From positions 1 to 42,586 of the forward strand of contig JARFRF010000100.1 in assembly GCA_029287395.1 (NCBI GenBank): a DNA stretch of 42,586 nucleotides. The letters are read 5' to 3'. The DNA comes from Methyloceanibacter sp. (GTDB lineage: Bacteria; Pseudomonadota; Alphaproteobacteria; Rhizobiales; Methyloligellaceae). This document shows, piece by piece, positions 9,694 to 20,014 of the stretch. A model generated the notes under the pieces. It was not told where the DNA came from, did no database searches, and saw only the letters and a program-made list of their open reading frames with translations. Every line of letters begins with the position of its first letter. Position 1 is the first letter of the stretch. The position numbers were made by a program, and so were the translations under genes.

Positions 9694-10941
9694 TTGTCAA
9701 TCGACAAGCCAGGAGATAGGGCCGCTCGGGAACTCGGAGCCGTACCCAGCGGCACACACTCGGATCCGCTGCCGTACGGCACGCTTGCGCCCTACGCCCA
9801 AGATGTTCGTTCGAGCCGAGGACGATGGCTTCCCGAAGAAGTCGATCCCCTCCGTAGACCCTATGCGCGCGATCGCGACCGGATATTGCATTCGACGGCT
9901 TTCCGCCGCTTGAATTACAAGACGCAAGTTTTCATTTTTCATGAAGGCGATCACTACCGCTCTCGCCTCACCCATAGTCTGGAGGTCTCTCAGATTGCGC
10001 GCAGCATTGCGCGGGCACTTCGGGTCGACGAGGACTTGACCGAAGCAGTTGCGTTGGCCCACGACCTTGGTCATCCCCCATTTGGTCACGCCGGTGAACG
10101 TGCGCTCGATGCTGCCGTCGCTGACGCGGGCGGTTTCGACCACAACGCGCAGTCATTGCGCGTTGTGACGAAGCTCGAACAGACCTACGGCGGATTCGAT
10201 GGGCTCAACCTGACTTGGGAGACGCTCGAAGGCCTCGTCAAACATAACGGTCCACTACGCGCCGAAGTGGCGCCAATCCCCGAGCCGATTCTCGACTACT
10301 GCGCAATGCACGACCTCGAGCTCGACACCTATTCTTCGATCGAAGCCCAGATTGCTGCTCTTGCGGATGACATCGCGTACTATGCACACGACATTGACGA
10401 CGGCTACCGCGCAGGTTGTTTTTCGTTTTCCGAGCTTGCCGACATTCCGTTGGCGGCGCGTTTTCTTGATGAACTGGATAGTGCCTATTCACTGCTTGAG
10501 CCCGCGCGACGTCTGTACGAACTGAGGAGGCGCCTGATTACGACCATGGTCAAAGATTTGGTCGGCGAAACGGAGCGGCGCATTTCGGTCCTGCCATTGC
10601 AGAGCGTGGAGGGGGTGCGCGGCGCCAAACGGCCAACTGTGTTGTTCTCGAAGTCGATGAGCACTGAACTGATACAGCTCCGGGGTTTCTTGTTCGATCG
10701 GGTCTATCGCCATCCCCGGGTCATGCGCATCATGGGCGGCGCAGAGGATATCGTGGTCGAGCTGTTTGACCGCTACACGCGCGACCCGAGCGCTTTGCCG
10801 CCCGAGTGGAGAGAGGCGGTACGCGGGGAAGATGCGCGCGCGTCAGCCCGTCACGTAGCCGACTTCATTGCCGGGCAAACAGATCGTTACGCCATTGCCG
10901 AACACCGCCGTTTGTTTGACGCGACACCGGATTTGCGATAG
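9694..10941 (+). CDS. dgt: Deoxyguanosinetriphosphate triphosphohydrolase-like protein
   Basis: HD motif [57 protein letters not shown]. Start codon would be TTG; exact start uncertain. Confidence 0.94.
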   Translation: MSIDKPGDRAARELGAVPSGTHSDPLPYGTLAPYAQDVRSSRGRWLPEEVDPLRRPYARDRDRILHSTAFRRLNYKTQVFIFHEGDHYRSRLTHSLEVSQIARSIARALRVDEDLTEAVALAHDLGHPPFGHAGERALDAAVADAGGFDHNAQSLRVVTKLEQTYGGFDGLNLTWETLEGLVKHNGPLRAEVAPIPEPILDYCAMHDLELDTYSSIEAQIAALADDIAYYAHDIDDGYRAGCFSFSELADIPLAARFLDELDSAYSLLEPARRLYELRRRLITTMVKDLVGETERRISVLPLQSVEGVRGAKRPTVLFSKSMSTELIQLRGFLFDRVYRHPRVMRIMGGAEDIVVELFDRYTRDPSALPPEWREAVRGEDARASARHVADFIAGQTDRYAIAEHRRLFDATPDLR

Positions 10942-10970
10942 GCGCTCGCCACACTTCTTCCGGAGAATTT

Positions 10971-12728
10971 ATGGACGTCTTTTCTGGGTTTCACGGCCAC
11001 GTTTTGGCAGCCGTTCAGCAACTGAAACACGACGGTGTCGTGCCTAAGGACGCGAGTGTCCAGGGAATCTCTTTGGGAGCTCCCAAGGATGCCGGTCACG
11101 GGGATCTTGCTACCAATGCCGCCATGGTGCTTGCAAAGCCTGCGAAGCTTCCGCCGCGGGCGCTAGCGGAACGCATTGTGCCGTTGCTCTCTTCTGATCC
11201 TTTCGTCGAGACTGTCGAGATCGCGGGGCCTGGCTTCATCAATCTGACGCTGAAGCAGAGTTTCTGGCCCAGCGTATGCCGAATGGTGCTTGAGCAGGGC
11301 GACGCGTTCGGCAGAAGTGCCATCGGCAAGGGCGATGCGATTAACGTTGAGTACGTGTCAGCGAACCCGACTGGCCCTATGCATGTCGGGCACTGCAGAG
11401 GCGCCGTGTTTGGTGATGCCTTAGCCAATCTTCTGGCTTTTGCCGGTCACGAAGTGACCCGGGAGTACTATGTGAACGATGCCGGCGCACAGGTCGATGT
11501 GCTCGCTCGTTCAGCATTCTTGCGCTACCGCGAAGCGCTCGGAGAAGACATTGGCGAGATTCCCGAAGGGCTATACCCCGGCGATTATTTGAAGCCGGTA
11601 GGCCAGAACCTAGCAAGTAACCATGGTCGCGATCTCCTTGAGATGACTGAAGCCGAATGGCTGCCGCTCGTGCGGAGTGCTGCGTTAAAGGCGATGCTCG
11701 GCATGATTGAGAACGACTTGGCCCAACTCGACATTCGGCACGACGTCTTCTTCTCCGAGCGCTCGATGATCGACGGCGAGGATGAAGTCGCCGAGACGAT
11801 CGCCGATCTCAAATCGAAGGGGCTGGTCTATGAGGGACGTCTGCCGCCGCCCAAGGGAAAGTTAGACGAGGACTGGGAGGACCGGGTCCAGCTTCTGTTT
11901 CGGTCAACCGAATTTGGAGACGACCAAGACCGGCCCTTGGTCAAGGCCGACGGGACTTACACCTACTTCGCCGCCGATATCGCCTACCACTACGACAAGT
12001 TCAGACGCGGTTTTCGGTCGATGATTGATGTCTGGGGCGCGGACCACAGCGGACATATCAAGCGGATGTCCGCCGCACTTCAGGCCCTGACCGACGGCCT
12101 GGCCCAGCTGGACGTCAAAATCTGTCAGCTCGTTCGCTTATTTCGCGCGGGAGAACCGGTGAAGATGTCCAAGCGCGCCGGAACATTCGTGACTTTGAGA
12201 GACGTTGTGGATGAGGTCGGGGCCGGCCCGGTCCGGTTTATGATGCTCTACCGGAAAAACGATGCCCCGCTTGATTTTGACTTCGCCAAGGTCACGGAGC
12301 AGTCACGCGACAACCCCGTATTCTATGTCCAATATGCCCACGCTCGAGCCAGCTCGGTCCAGCGAAATGCCGCCGAAGCGTTTCGGCACCTTGTGCTGGA
12401 CCGGGAACACCTGGCTACGGCAGACCTCGATCGCCTGGAAGACGAAAGCGAGCTGGCGCTGATGCGCCGTCTGGCGCAGTTCCCGCGTCTGGTCGAGGCA
12501 GCTGCTGAAGCACACGAGCCGCATAGGATCGCGTTTTATCTTTACGATCTTGCTGGAGACTTCCATGGTCTATGGAACCGAGGCAAAGACTTGCCACAAT
12601 TACGTTTTATTCACCAAAACGACCTAGAGTTAACACGTGCGCGTGTTGCGCTTGTTGTTGCCACACAGCAAGTGTTGGCCTCGGGATTGGGGATCCTCGG
12701 CGTTCGCGCGGTGCACGAATTGCATTGA
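10971..12728 (+). CDS. argS: Arginine--tRNA ligase
   Basis: [45 protein letters not shown]-terminal anticodon-binding domain [23 protein letters not shown]. Confidence 0.97.
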   Translation: MDVFSGFHGHVLAAVQQLKHDGVVPKDASVQGISLGAPKDAGHGDLATNAAMVLAKPAKLPPRALAERIVPLLSSDPFVETVEIAGPGFINLTLKQSFWPSVCRMVLEQGDAFGRSAIGKGDAINVEYVSANPTGPMHVGHCRGAVFGDALANLLAFAGHEVTREYYVNDAGAQVDVLARSAFLRYREALGEDIGEIPEGLYPGDYLKPVGQNLASNHGRDLLEMTEAEWLPLVRSAALKAMLGMIENDLAQLDIRHDVFFSERSMIDGEDEVAETIADLKSKGLVYEGRLPPPKGKLDEDWEDRVQLLFRSTEFGDDQDRPLVKADGTYTYFAADIAYHYDKFRRGFRSMIDVWGADHSGHIKRMSAALQALTDGLAQLDVKICQLVRLFRAGEPVKMSKRAGTFVTLRDVVDEVGAGPVRFMMLYRKNDAPLDFDFAKVTEQSRDNPVFYVQYAHARASSVQRNAAEAFRHLVLDREHLATADLDRLEDESELALMRRLAQFPRLVEAAAEAHEPHRIAFYLYDLAGDFHGLWNRGKDLPQLRFIHQNDLELTRARVALVVATQQVLASGLGILGVRAVHELH

Positions 12729-12937
12729 TTGAGCCCGAGTGTGCGAGATGGTTCGGGGGTGGTAACCATATCCACCAAAGAGGGTGGGTTCGGACGTTAA
12801 ATTGCCGGACTTTCTGTATTCTATTATTGCTATGCCAAGAGCTGATTTTGCCGCTGGCTAAACGCTACAAATAAGTCTGGTGTTCCGCCGTGGGGGGGAC
12901 AGACTAGACAAACATCGGAAAGAGTGAGGTACCTTCT

Positions 12938-14821
12938 ATGGTTCAAGGAGCCGGCCGGCCAGGTCAGCCAAATTCCGGACAGCCGTCTATTTTCGGAAAC
13001 ACCGGCCCGTCATTTGCGCAGATGCCGTCCTTCACACCGGTAACGCGCGGCGCCCCACAAACTGGAGCGCCCGGTCAGCCCGCTGCTCCGCAGCCAACGC
13101 CTAGTGCCTTTAACCCGCAGCCTCAGACTTATGCCGATCCAGCGGTTCAACCTCCGCAACCATCGGCCTTTCCGGGCGTTCAACCGCCCCCAGCTCAACC
13201 GCAGCCTCAAACGCAGCCTCAGGCTTACGCAGCATCAACGGCTCCGGAGCCGGCGCCAGCGAGTGGAGACATTCCAGACCTCGGCGCCGCTGATCCGGGT
13301 TTCCCAGACTCGATTTTCGGCGATGTGAACCTTACCGCTGCCCCTGAACAGCCGGCCACGCCCCTTGTGGAGGAGTCCCTTGCAGACGCAGGTATGCCGC
13401 AGGCTGATGCCTCGGTTCCCGATCTCACCACCCCGGACCTAACAGCGCCGACCGCTGCGCCGGCACAGGCGCCAGCGCCTGCGGCGACGGCCTATCAATC
13501 GGCGCCGACCGCTTTCGACGCGCTCCCGAGTGCCGCTGACGTCTTCCGGTCAGAGACGCCTATCATGCCGCAACCTGAGGCGTATGCGCCCCAGCAACCC
13601 GGCACATTTCCGGCGCAGCACCAAGAGTCTCCAGCGACGCAGCAGCCTGAGGCATACGCGACGCAGCAGCCCGAGGCATACGCGACGCAGCAGCCCGAGG
13701 CATACGCGGCTCAGCCCATGCCAGGCGCTGAAGACCCGACCATGTACGCGCAACCTGGCGTGCAACAGGGCGTGCCGTACGGTCATGTTCCGCCAGCAAA
13801 CCCTGCCCAGCAGTTGCAGACTGTTGACCCGAACTATGGGCAGCCGCCGGAGATTGCGCTTGTTGATCCCCGCGCGAACATGCAGGGAGCACCGCAGGAT
13901 TTTCTCGACGCTAGCGGTGATGCCGATTTCGTGGACGCAAGTGCCGCCGCGGACGCAGGCCTTAAGTCCAAGGTCATGGGCACGCTCAAAGGTCGGAGCG
14001 CCGTAATGATAGCAAGCGCACTTTTGGGCGCGATTGCGCTCGGTGGCGCGCTCGCATACGCCTACAAGCAGAGCGGTGGCGTCATTGGCAGCGGTGACGC
14101 GCCGGTGGTTACGGCAGACGCCTCGCCTGTGAAAGCCGCGCCGGATTCACCGGGTGGCAAAGAATTCCCGCACAAGAACAAACTGATCTATGACCGCCTG
14201 ACCAATGGGGCAACGCCCGAGTCCGAGCGTTTGGTGCCGCGGCAAGAGGATGTAGCCGTCCCGGCGCTGCCGCCTGCGGGAGCCACTGCCGGTTTGCCGG
14301 CTGCTGTCGCAACGGCTGGCCCAGCCGCAGCTGAGGGAGGTCCCCGTAAGGTTAGGACAATGGTGGTGAATCCCGACGGCTCGGTAGAGGCGCCCGCAGC
14401 AGCTGCGGCTGCCGCTACTGCCGCAACGGCCGCCGCAGCGCAAGCGAACGGTGCGATCGCCCAAGCAAATGGCGCAATGGCGCAGCCGAACATGATGCCG
14501 TTGCCCGCCAATCAGCAGCCTGCAGCCGCACCTCAGCAGGTCGCTGCTGCAGCGCCAGCTACTGCGACCTCCTCATATGTGGTTCAGCTCGGCTCCAGCA
14601 AGAGCCAGACCGATGCGCTGGCGAACTTCGCCGACGCGCAGCAAAAATACCCGAGCCTCCTCAGCAGCTACCAGCCCCTCGTTCGCAAGACCGATCTTGG
14701 GCCCAAGGGAACCTGGTACCGGCTGCAGGTTGGTCCCATGGCCGACAAGGACGCCGCATACCGCCTTTGCGGTCAGCTGAAGTCCAAGGGTCATAGCGAT
14801 TGCCTGGTGATGGCGCAGTAG
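12938..14821 (+). CDS. SPOR-domain protein with long Pro/Gln/Ala-rich N-terminal region, single TM and C-terminal SPOR
   Basis: TM AVMIASALLGAIALGGALAYAY; C-term SYVVQLGSSKSQTDALANFADAQQKYPSLL...RLQVGPMADKDAAYRLCGQLKSKGHSDCLV. Confidence 0.9.
   Translation: MVQGAGRPGQPNSGQPSIFGNTGPSFAQMPSFTPVTRGAPQTGAPGQPAAPQPTPSAFNPQPQTYADPAVQPPQPSAFPGVQPPPAQPQPQTQPQAYAASTAPEPAPASGDIPDLGAADPGFPDSIFGDVNLTAAPEQPATPLVEESLADAGMPQADASVPDLTTPDLTAPTAAPAQAPAPAATAYQSAPTAFDALPSAADVFRSETPIMPQPEAYAPQQPGTFPAQHQESPATQQPEAYATQQPEAYATQQPEAYAAQPMPGAEDPTMYAQPGVQQGVPYGHVPPANPAQQLQTVDPNYGQPPEIALVDPRANMQGAPQDFLDASGDADFVDASAAADAGLKSKVMGTLKGRSAVMIASALLGAIALGGALAYAYKQSGGVIGSGDAPVVTADASPVKAAPDSPGGKEFPHKNKLIYDRLTNGATPESERLVPRQEDVAVPALPPAGATAGLPAAVATAGPAAAEGGPRKVRTMVVNPDGSVEAPAAAAAAATAATAAAAQANGAIAQANGAMAQPNMMPLPANQQPAAAPQQVAAAAPATATSSYVVQLGSSKSQTDALANFADAQQKYPSLLSSYQPLVRKTDLGPKGTWYRLQVGPMADKDAAYRLCGQLKSKGHSDCLVMAQ
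13568..13711 (+). repeat. Six 24-nt in-frame units (QQPEAYAT consensus), last three near-identical, first three degenerate
   Basis: PQPEAYAP/QQPGTFPA/QHQESPAT/QQPEAYAT/QQPEAYAT/QQPEAYAA, at 24-nt spacing from 13568. Confidence 0.85.
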
Positions 14822-14872
14822 GACACGAAGAGACCGCTTGACCGCGACCTGTGCTGGGGCTAGCCCCGGAGT

Positions 14873-15922
14873 ATGGCATTCAAAGCATTCATCTCTGGCT
14901 GCGCGTCGACAGCCCTAACGGCTGCCGAACGCGATCTCTTTGCGGCCGAGAGGCCGTGCGGTCTCATTCTCTTCAGACGCAACGTCGAAAACCCAGAGCA
15001 GGTCCGCTCGCTCGCTGCGGATTTCAAGTCGGTCGTTGGGACTGAGCGCGTCCTTATCCTTGTCGATCAGGAGGGCGGACGGGTCCAGCGGCTTCGCGCC
15101 CCGCATTGGCGTGAAATGCCGCCTGCGCAGGTTTTTGGCGACCTCTACACCACGGATAAGGGAGCAGGGCAGCGCGCAGCTTTTGCGGCGGCACGCCTCA
15201 TTGCGGCAGAGCTCCACGATCTCGGAATCAACGTGGACTGCACACCGTGTATCGACGTCCGGCAGATCGGTGCCCACGACATCATTGGCGATAGGGCCTT
15301 TTCCACAGATCCGGAGGCTGTCGCGGTTCTGGGGCGTGCTGTCATGAATGGGATGCTCGCCGGCGGCGTCTTGCCGGTAATCAAGCACGTCCCGGGTCAT
15401 GGACGCGCCTTAGCCGATAGCCATAAGTCATTGCCACATATCGATGTTTCGCGCGATGCGCTGGACGATATCGACTTTCTGCCATTTCGGGAATTGCGGG
15501 ATGCCCCCTTGGCTATGACCGCACATGTTCTCCTCCCTGCGTATGACGAGCAGAACCCAGCAACGCTGTCACCGGTTATAATGAAGGAATTGATTCGCGA
15601 TCGATTGGGACTAACGGGTTTGATAATGACGGACGACATCTGCATGAAGGCGCTCTCTGGGACGCCCGGCGACCTCACGCGTGCAGTTGTTGAGGCGGGC
15701 TGCGACGTGGCCCTTCATTGCAGCGGAGACTTCGATGAGATGGCTGACGTCGCGGCTGCGGCGCCCGGCCTATCGGGCGAGTCGCTCGACCGGTTCGAGC
15801 GTGCTCTTGGTTGTCTCCACGATCCCGAACCTTTCGACGAGGCGGAGGCGCTTGCGGTTGTCCACGAGGCTGCGGCCGTGCGGGTGGCGAACGTCGGCGC
15901 CGATCCAACGGAGCCGGCATGA
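14873..15922 (+). CDS. nagZ: Beta-N-acetylhexosaminidase (GH3)
   Basis: VDQEGGRVQRLR, GINVDCTPCIDV, GVLPVIKHVPGHGRALADSHKSLPH, IMTDDICMKAL. Confidence 0.94.
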   Translation: MAFKAFISGCASTALTAAERDLFAAERPCGLILFRRNVENPEQVRSLAADFKSVVGTERVLILVDQEGGRVQRLRAPHWREMPPAQVFGDLYTTDKGAGQRAAFAAARLIAAELHDLGINVDCTPCIDVRQIGAHDIIGDRAFSTDPEAVAVLGRAVMNGMLAGGVLPVIKHVPGHGRALADSHKSLPHIDVSRDALDDIDFLPFRELRDAPLAMTAHVLLPAYDEQNPATLSPVIMKELIRDRLGLTGLIMTDDICMKALSGTPGDLTRAVVEAGCDVALHCSGDFDEMADVAAAAPGLSGESLDRFERALGCLHDPEPFDEAEALAVVHEAAAVRVANVGADPTEPA

Positions 15923-16752
15923 CCGAGAACCGCGAAATGAATCAGACAGGAAGCAGCGGCGACGGGTCGGACACAGCCGACTGGGACAGCGCTGACGAGT
16001 TTGATCAAGACCAGGACGCAAGACTGCGCGTTGACGTCGAAGGGTTCGAAGGTCCGCTCGACTTGCTATTGGCGATGGCACGTACGCAGAAAGTGGACCT
16101 CGCAAAGATCTCAGTCCTCGCATTAGCGCAGCAATATCTCGAGTTCATCGAAGAGGCGAAGCGCCTGCGTCTCGAACTGGCAGCGGACTATCTCGTGATG
16201 GCCGCGTGGCTCACGTTTCTGAAGTCGAAGCTGCTTTTGCCGCCTGAGCCGTCGGATGAAGACGAGCCTTCCGGAGAGGAATTGGCGGCGATGCTCGCTT
16301 TCCGGCTTCAGCGCCTTGATGCCATGCGCGATGCCGCTGCGCAGTTGATGACCCGCAAACGCCTTGGTCGCGATGTGTTTCCCAGGGGAAAGCCAGAGCC
16401 CATTCGAGTAACGCGGACGAGCGTTTACGATGCGAACGTCTACGACTTGTTGAAGGCCTACGCACAACAGCGTCAACGGAATGCTGTACGGACGTTGCAT
16501 ATGGAGAAGCGGCCTGTTTGGTCACTTAAGGAAGCCCGCGACGAGCTGGAACGGCTCTTGGGCATGGCCTGCGAATGGGCGCCGCTTGACCAGATTTTAG
16601 CGGAATTTTTGGTGGAGCCCGAGATCCGACGCACAGCGCTGGCGTCGAGTTTCACGGCGACCCTGGAAATGACACGCGAGGGCGCAGTGGAGATCCGCCA
16701 GGCGAAATCGTTCGCGCCGCTTCTTGTCCGCCGCCGTGACGGAGCCGTATAG
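15919..16752 (+). CDS. scpA: Segregation and condensation protein A
   Basis: VDVEGFEGPLDLLLAMARTQKVDLAKISVLALAQQYLEFI. ATG at 15919 overlaps the nagZ stop (ATGA); the ORF-track start at 15811 is probably too early. Confidence 0.93.
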   Translation: MTENREMNQTGSSGDGSDTADWDSADEFDQDQDARLRVDVEGFEGPLDLLLAMARTQKVDLAKISVLALAQQYLEFIEEAKRLRLELAADYLVMAAWLTFLKSKLLLPPEPSDEDEPSGEELAAMLAFRLQRLDAMRDAAAQLMTRKRLGRDVFPRGKPEPIRVTRTSVYDANVYDLLKAYAQQRQRNAVRTLHMEKRPVWSLKEARDELERLLGMACEWAPLDQILAEFLVEPEIRRTALASSFTATLEMTREGAVEIRQAKSFAPLLVRRRDGAV

Positions 16753-16831
16753 GGGGCGGCTCAACGAAATTGCTAGAGGTTGGGTAACAAGTATCGGCGT
16801 CGACGGAGATTGAAACTGCGAGGGGTATCCT

Positions 16832-17887
16832 ATGCCGAAGCCCAAATTGTCGTCATCACGGTCCACGCGAAACAAGCGGGCGAACTCTGATAGGGGCCGG
16901 TCAAAGGATGAGGCTCCTTCGATCGCGGAGGTCGTGGAGGGCATTTCGGACCTGGCGCAGAGCCTCAGTGAGGGTGAGGCAGCGCTTCAACAGCTCGATG
17001 AGGTTTTGAAGACAGTAGAGGGCGACCCCGCGAAGATGTCGCAGACAGAGGCGAAAAAGACGGTGACAACACAGGGCGCGGCGGCGCAAATGTCCGCAGA
17101 GCAGGCGGAGAAGGTGTTCGAGGTGACGGCAGACATCGAAGAGAAGGGCGCAGATGCGCCGATGCTGCCGCTGCCGTCAAACGTGATGGCGTTGCCGTCG
17201 GCCGACCGGAGAGAGAAACTTCGCGTCATTGAGGCGCTCCTGTTTGCCGCTAAAGAACCACTGAAGGAGAAAGAACTCGCGCTTCATTTCGGAGTGGAGG
17301 AAGACGTTAAGGCGCTCCTTGAGGAGTTGCAGGGACTTTACGCGGGGCGCGGCGTCAATCTCGTTCGCGTAGCCGGCAAATGGGCCTTCCGCACCGCGGA
17401 CGATCTGTCCTACCTGCTGGAGCGCCAAGCGGTTGCGCAGCGGCGCCTGTCGCGCGCCGCACTCGAGACGTTGGCGATCATCGCCTACCACCAGCCGGTG
17501 ACGCGTGCGGAAATTGAAGAAATCCGCGGGGTCTCAACATCGAAGGGAACGCTCGACGTTCTCTTAGAGACCACCTGGATCAAACCGAGAGGTCGTCGCC
17601 GCGCGCCTGGGCGTCCAGTGACGTACGGTACGACGGACCACTTTCTGGAGCATTTCGGCTTCGAGCAGATCCAAGACCTTCCAGGCTTGCGAGAACTAAA
17701 GGGCGCTGGCCTTTTGGATTCGAACTTGCCGCCAGGATTCTCCATGCCGAGCCCCGATGATGCCGCCGAGCTGCGCGAGGACGAGGACCCATTGGAGGAC
17801 GCAGAACCAGACGAGCCTCTCGGCGCCAATGACGACGACGTGCTCGCGGCCAGCGACCCGGCTGGCCCAGAGCCGCAAAGCGACTAG
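16832..17887 (+). CDS. scpB: Segregation and condensation protein B
   Basis: RVIEALLFAAKEPLKEKELALHF, LSRAALETLAIIAYHQPVTRAEIEEIRGVSTSKGTLDVLLE. Extended N-terminus and acidic C-terminal tail. Confidence 0.92.
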   Translation: MPKPKLSSSRSTRNKRANSDRGRSKDEAPSIAEVVEGISDLAQSLSEGEAALQQLDEVLKTVEGDPAKMSQTEAKKTVTTQGAAAQMSAEQAEKVFEVTADIEEKGADAPMLPLPSNVMALPSADRREKLRVIEALLFAAKEPLKEKELALHFGVEEDVKALLEELQGLYAGRGVNLVRVAGKWAFRTADDLSYLLERQAVAQRRLSRAALETLAIIAYHQPVTRAEIEEIRGVSTSKGTLDVLLETTWIKPRGRRRAPGRPVTYGTTDHFLEHFGFEQIQDLPGLRELKGAGLLDSNLPPGFSMPSPDDAAELREDEDPLEDAEPDEPLGANDDDVLAASDPAGPEPQSD

Positions 17888-17964
17888 GCAACCCTCCGCA
17901 CCGTTGCTAATCGGGCTACTGCGAGGCGTTGCATCTCGGCCTACGCTTCGCGTAGACCATTCTG

Positions 17965-19092
17965 ATGTCCAACGTTTTCAAGGCGCGCGCAGCCAGCACC
18001 GCAAATGGCCGACTTCGTGCCGGGCGTGGGAAAGCCGCCGTGACTTTCGCGGCTCACCTAAAGGTCGATCACGTCTCCCGGAGCTATGACACGGCCTTCG
18101 CGCTCAATGACGTGTCGCTTGAAGTGGAGCCCAGCAAGGTCCTCTGTTTGCTTGGACCGTCGGGCTGCGGGAAAACAACCCTGCTGCGCGTTATTGCTGG
18201 TGTAGAAGCCCCGAGCAGTGGCGCCATTTTCCTGGACGACCAGGAGGTTGCGGGCCCCAATCGCTTCGTGCCGCCAGAGAAGCGTGGCGTGGGTCTCATG
18301 TTCCAAGACTTTGCGCTGTTTCCGCATCTCACGATCTTGGACAATGTGGCATTCGGCCTGCACTCACTGAGCAAGCAGGAGGCGAGAGAGGAAGCGCGCG
18401 CGGCCCTAAAGCGTGTTGGGCTTGCCCGTTACGAGGGCGATTACCCGCATATCTTATCCGGCGGCCAGCAGCAGCGCGTTGCGCTTGCCCGCGCCATCGC
18501 CCCGCGTCCGGGCGTTATTCTGATGGATGAGCCGTTCTCCGGTCTTGACGCGCAGTTGCGTGAGAGCATGCGCGAAGAGACCCTGGCCATTATTCGGGAG
18601 TCGCGAGCGACTTGCATTGTTGTCACGCACGACCCGGAGGAAGCCATGCGAATGGGCGATGTCATCGCGCTGATGCGCGAGGGGCGGGTTGTTCAGATAG
18701 GTTCCGCACCAGAACTGTACCGCTCGCCGAAGGACATTTTCACGGCGAGGACCTTCTCGGAGCTAAATGAGCTTGAAGTGTGTGTTCAAGGTGGGCAGGC
18801 GAGGACACCTCTTGGTACGTTCGGAGCCGAAAATTTTGCGGACGGCACCAGTGTCATCGTCTGTGTGCGCCAGGGCGGCATCCGGCTTTTGAAGCCGGAG
18901 CAAGGCACCCCAGGCCGCGTACTGGACACACGATTCTTAGGGGATGTGGGGCTTCTGGAAATTGCGGTAAGCGAGATTGAGACGCCCATTCTCGTCCGCG
19001 TTCGCGATGCGGACATGCCTCGACGCGGAGACGAGGTTGGCGTTGGAGTCGACGAAGGCGCGGTGCTGATCTTCGCGGCTGGTGAAGACTAA
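17965..19092 (+). CDS. Orphan ABC transporter ATP-binding protein (iron/thiamin/polyamine-type, FbpC-like)
   Basis: Walker A GPSGCGKTTLLRVIAG, signature LSGGQQQRVALARAI, Walker B VILMDEPFSGLD, H-loop VVTHDPEEA; short C-terminal TOBE-like region. Confidence 0.92.
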   Translation: MSNVFKARAASTANGRLRAGRGKAAVTFAAHLKVDHVSRSYDTAFALNDVSLEVEPSKVLCLLGPSGCGKTTLLRVIAGVEAPSSGAIFLDDQEVAGPNRFVPPEKRGVGLMFQDFALFPHLTILDNVAFGLHSLSKQEAREEARAALKRVGLARYEGDYPHILSGGQQQRVALARAIAPRPGVILMDEPFSGLDAQLRESMREETLAIIRESRATCIVVTHDPEEAMRMGDVIALMREGRVVQIGSAPELYRSPKDIFTARTFSELNELEVCVQGGQARTPLGTFGAENFADGTSVIVCVRQGGIRLLKPEQGTPGRVLDTRFLGDVGLLEIAVSEIETPILVRVRDADMPRRGDEVGVGVDEGAVLIFAAGED

Positions 19093-19114
19093 GGCTTAGA
19101 TGCACGGCAGATGG

Positions 19115-19141
19115 GAGCTCGCTTGCGGGCTCGGTGTTTTT
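19115..19141 (+). terminator. Rho-independent terminator candidate
   Basis: GAGCTCG-cttg-CGGGCTC stem (one G-T) followed by ggtgTTTTT; sits between the ABC ATPase gene and tatA. Confidence 0.65.
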
Positions 19142-19217
19142 GCTGCCATAGTGCGGTCAAATCGTTGAAACGCTTGACATGATCTCCCCGTGTGGAGGTC
19201 GGCCATGGAGGTCAACT

Positions 19218-19445
19218 ATGGGACCAAGTTGGTGGCAAATCGCAATTGTCATATTGCTGTTCGTTCTCCTTTTCGGGCGGGGCAAGATCTCCGACCTGAT
19301 GGGCGACGTGGCGAAGGGCATCAAGAGCTTCAAGTCCGGCCTCGAGGACGAAGACAAGGAAGTCGCGGATGCAAAGGTGATCCAACAGGAGACCACCGTT
19401 CCGCCAGCGAAGTCGCACGAGCCTGAGAAGCAGAAATCGAGCTAG
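19218..19445 (+). CDS. tatA: Sec-independent protein translocase subunit TatA
   Basis: [42 protein letters not shown]; start moved from 19179 to the internal ATG. Confidence 0.95.
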   Translation: MGPSWWQIAIVILLFVLLFGRGKISDLMGDVAKGIKSFKSGLEDEDKEVADAKVIQQETTVPPAKSHEPEKQKSS

Positions 19446-19507
19446 GCGCCGCGCTTCCGCGAGACCGGCCCGGTCCGCTAGAGCCCCTAAGCGCCTCTCC
19501 AAAGCCC

Positions 19508-20014
19508 ATGCTGGACATTGGTTGGTCGGAACTTTTGGTACTTGCCATTGTGGCGATCGTAGTGGTCGGCCCGAAGGATCTGCCCAAGCTGATGCGCACG
19601 GTCGGCTTCTATGCCGGGAAGGGACGCCGCATGGCTGCGGACTTTCGGCGTCAGTTCCACGAGGTTGTCGCAGAGAGCGAAGCAGAAGAGGTTCGAAAAA
19701 ACCTGGAGGCCATCAAGGCGAATATGGGCCGGGCGCCGGACCTGAACCAGCCAATCGGCAAACCTCTGATGACGGGACCTTCCGCCCCGGCAGAAAACAA
19801 TTTGGTCGCGCCGCCGCAGGCCACTAGCGAGGAGCCCTCGTTGCCTGAGCCACAGAGCGACACTCCGGCAAAGCCAGCTGCAAACAAGAAAACAGCTGGC
19901 GAGAAGAACGCCGCCAAAAAGGCGGGGGAGAAGAAGCGGGCACCCGCAAAAACGAAGCGGCGCGTAGTCAAGCAACCTGCGACGGTACCTGAAGACGGCG
20001 AGCCGAAGCCGTGA
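19508..20014 (+). CDS. tatB: Sec-independent protein translocase subunit TatB
   Basis: MLDIGWSELLVLAIVAIVVVGPKDLPKLMRTVGFYAGKGRRMAADFRRQF; Lys/Ala/Pro-rich tail. Confidence 0.95.
   Translation: MLDIGWSELLVLAIVAIVVVGPKDLPKLMRTVGFYAGKGRRMAADFRRQFHEVVAESEAEEVRKNLEAIKANMGRAPDLNQPIGKPLMTGPSAPAENNLVAPPQATSEEPSLPEPQSDTPAKPAANKKTAGEKNAAKKAGEKKRAPAKTKRRVVKQPATVPEDGEPKP

Noticed and set aside
13568-13711. CRISPR-like periodic repeat
   Set aside because: Units are contiguous 24-nt in-frame coding repeats without spacers; a minisatellite, not CRISPR.
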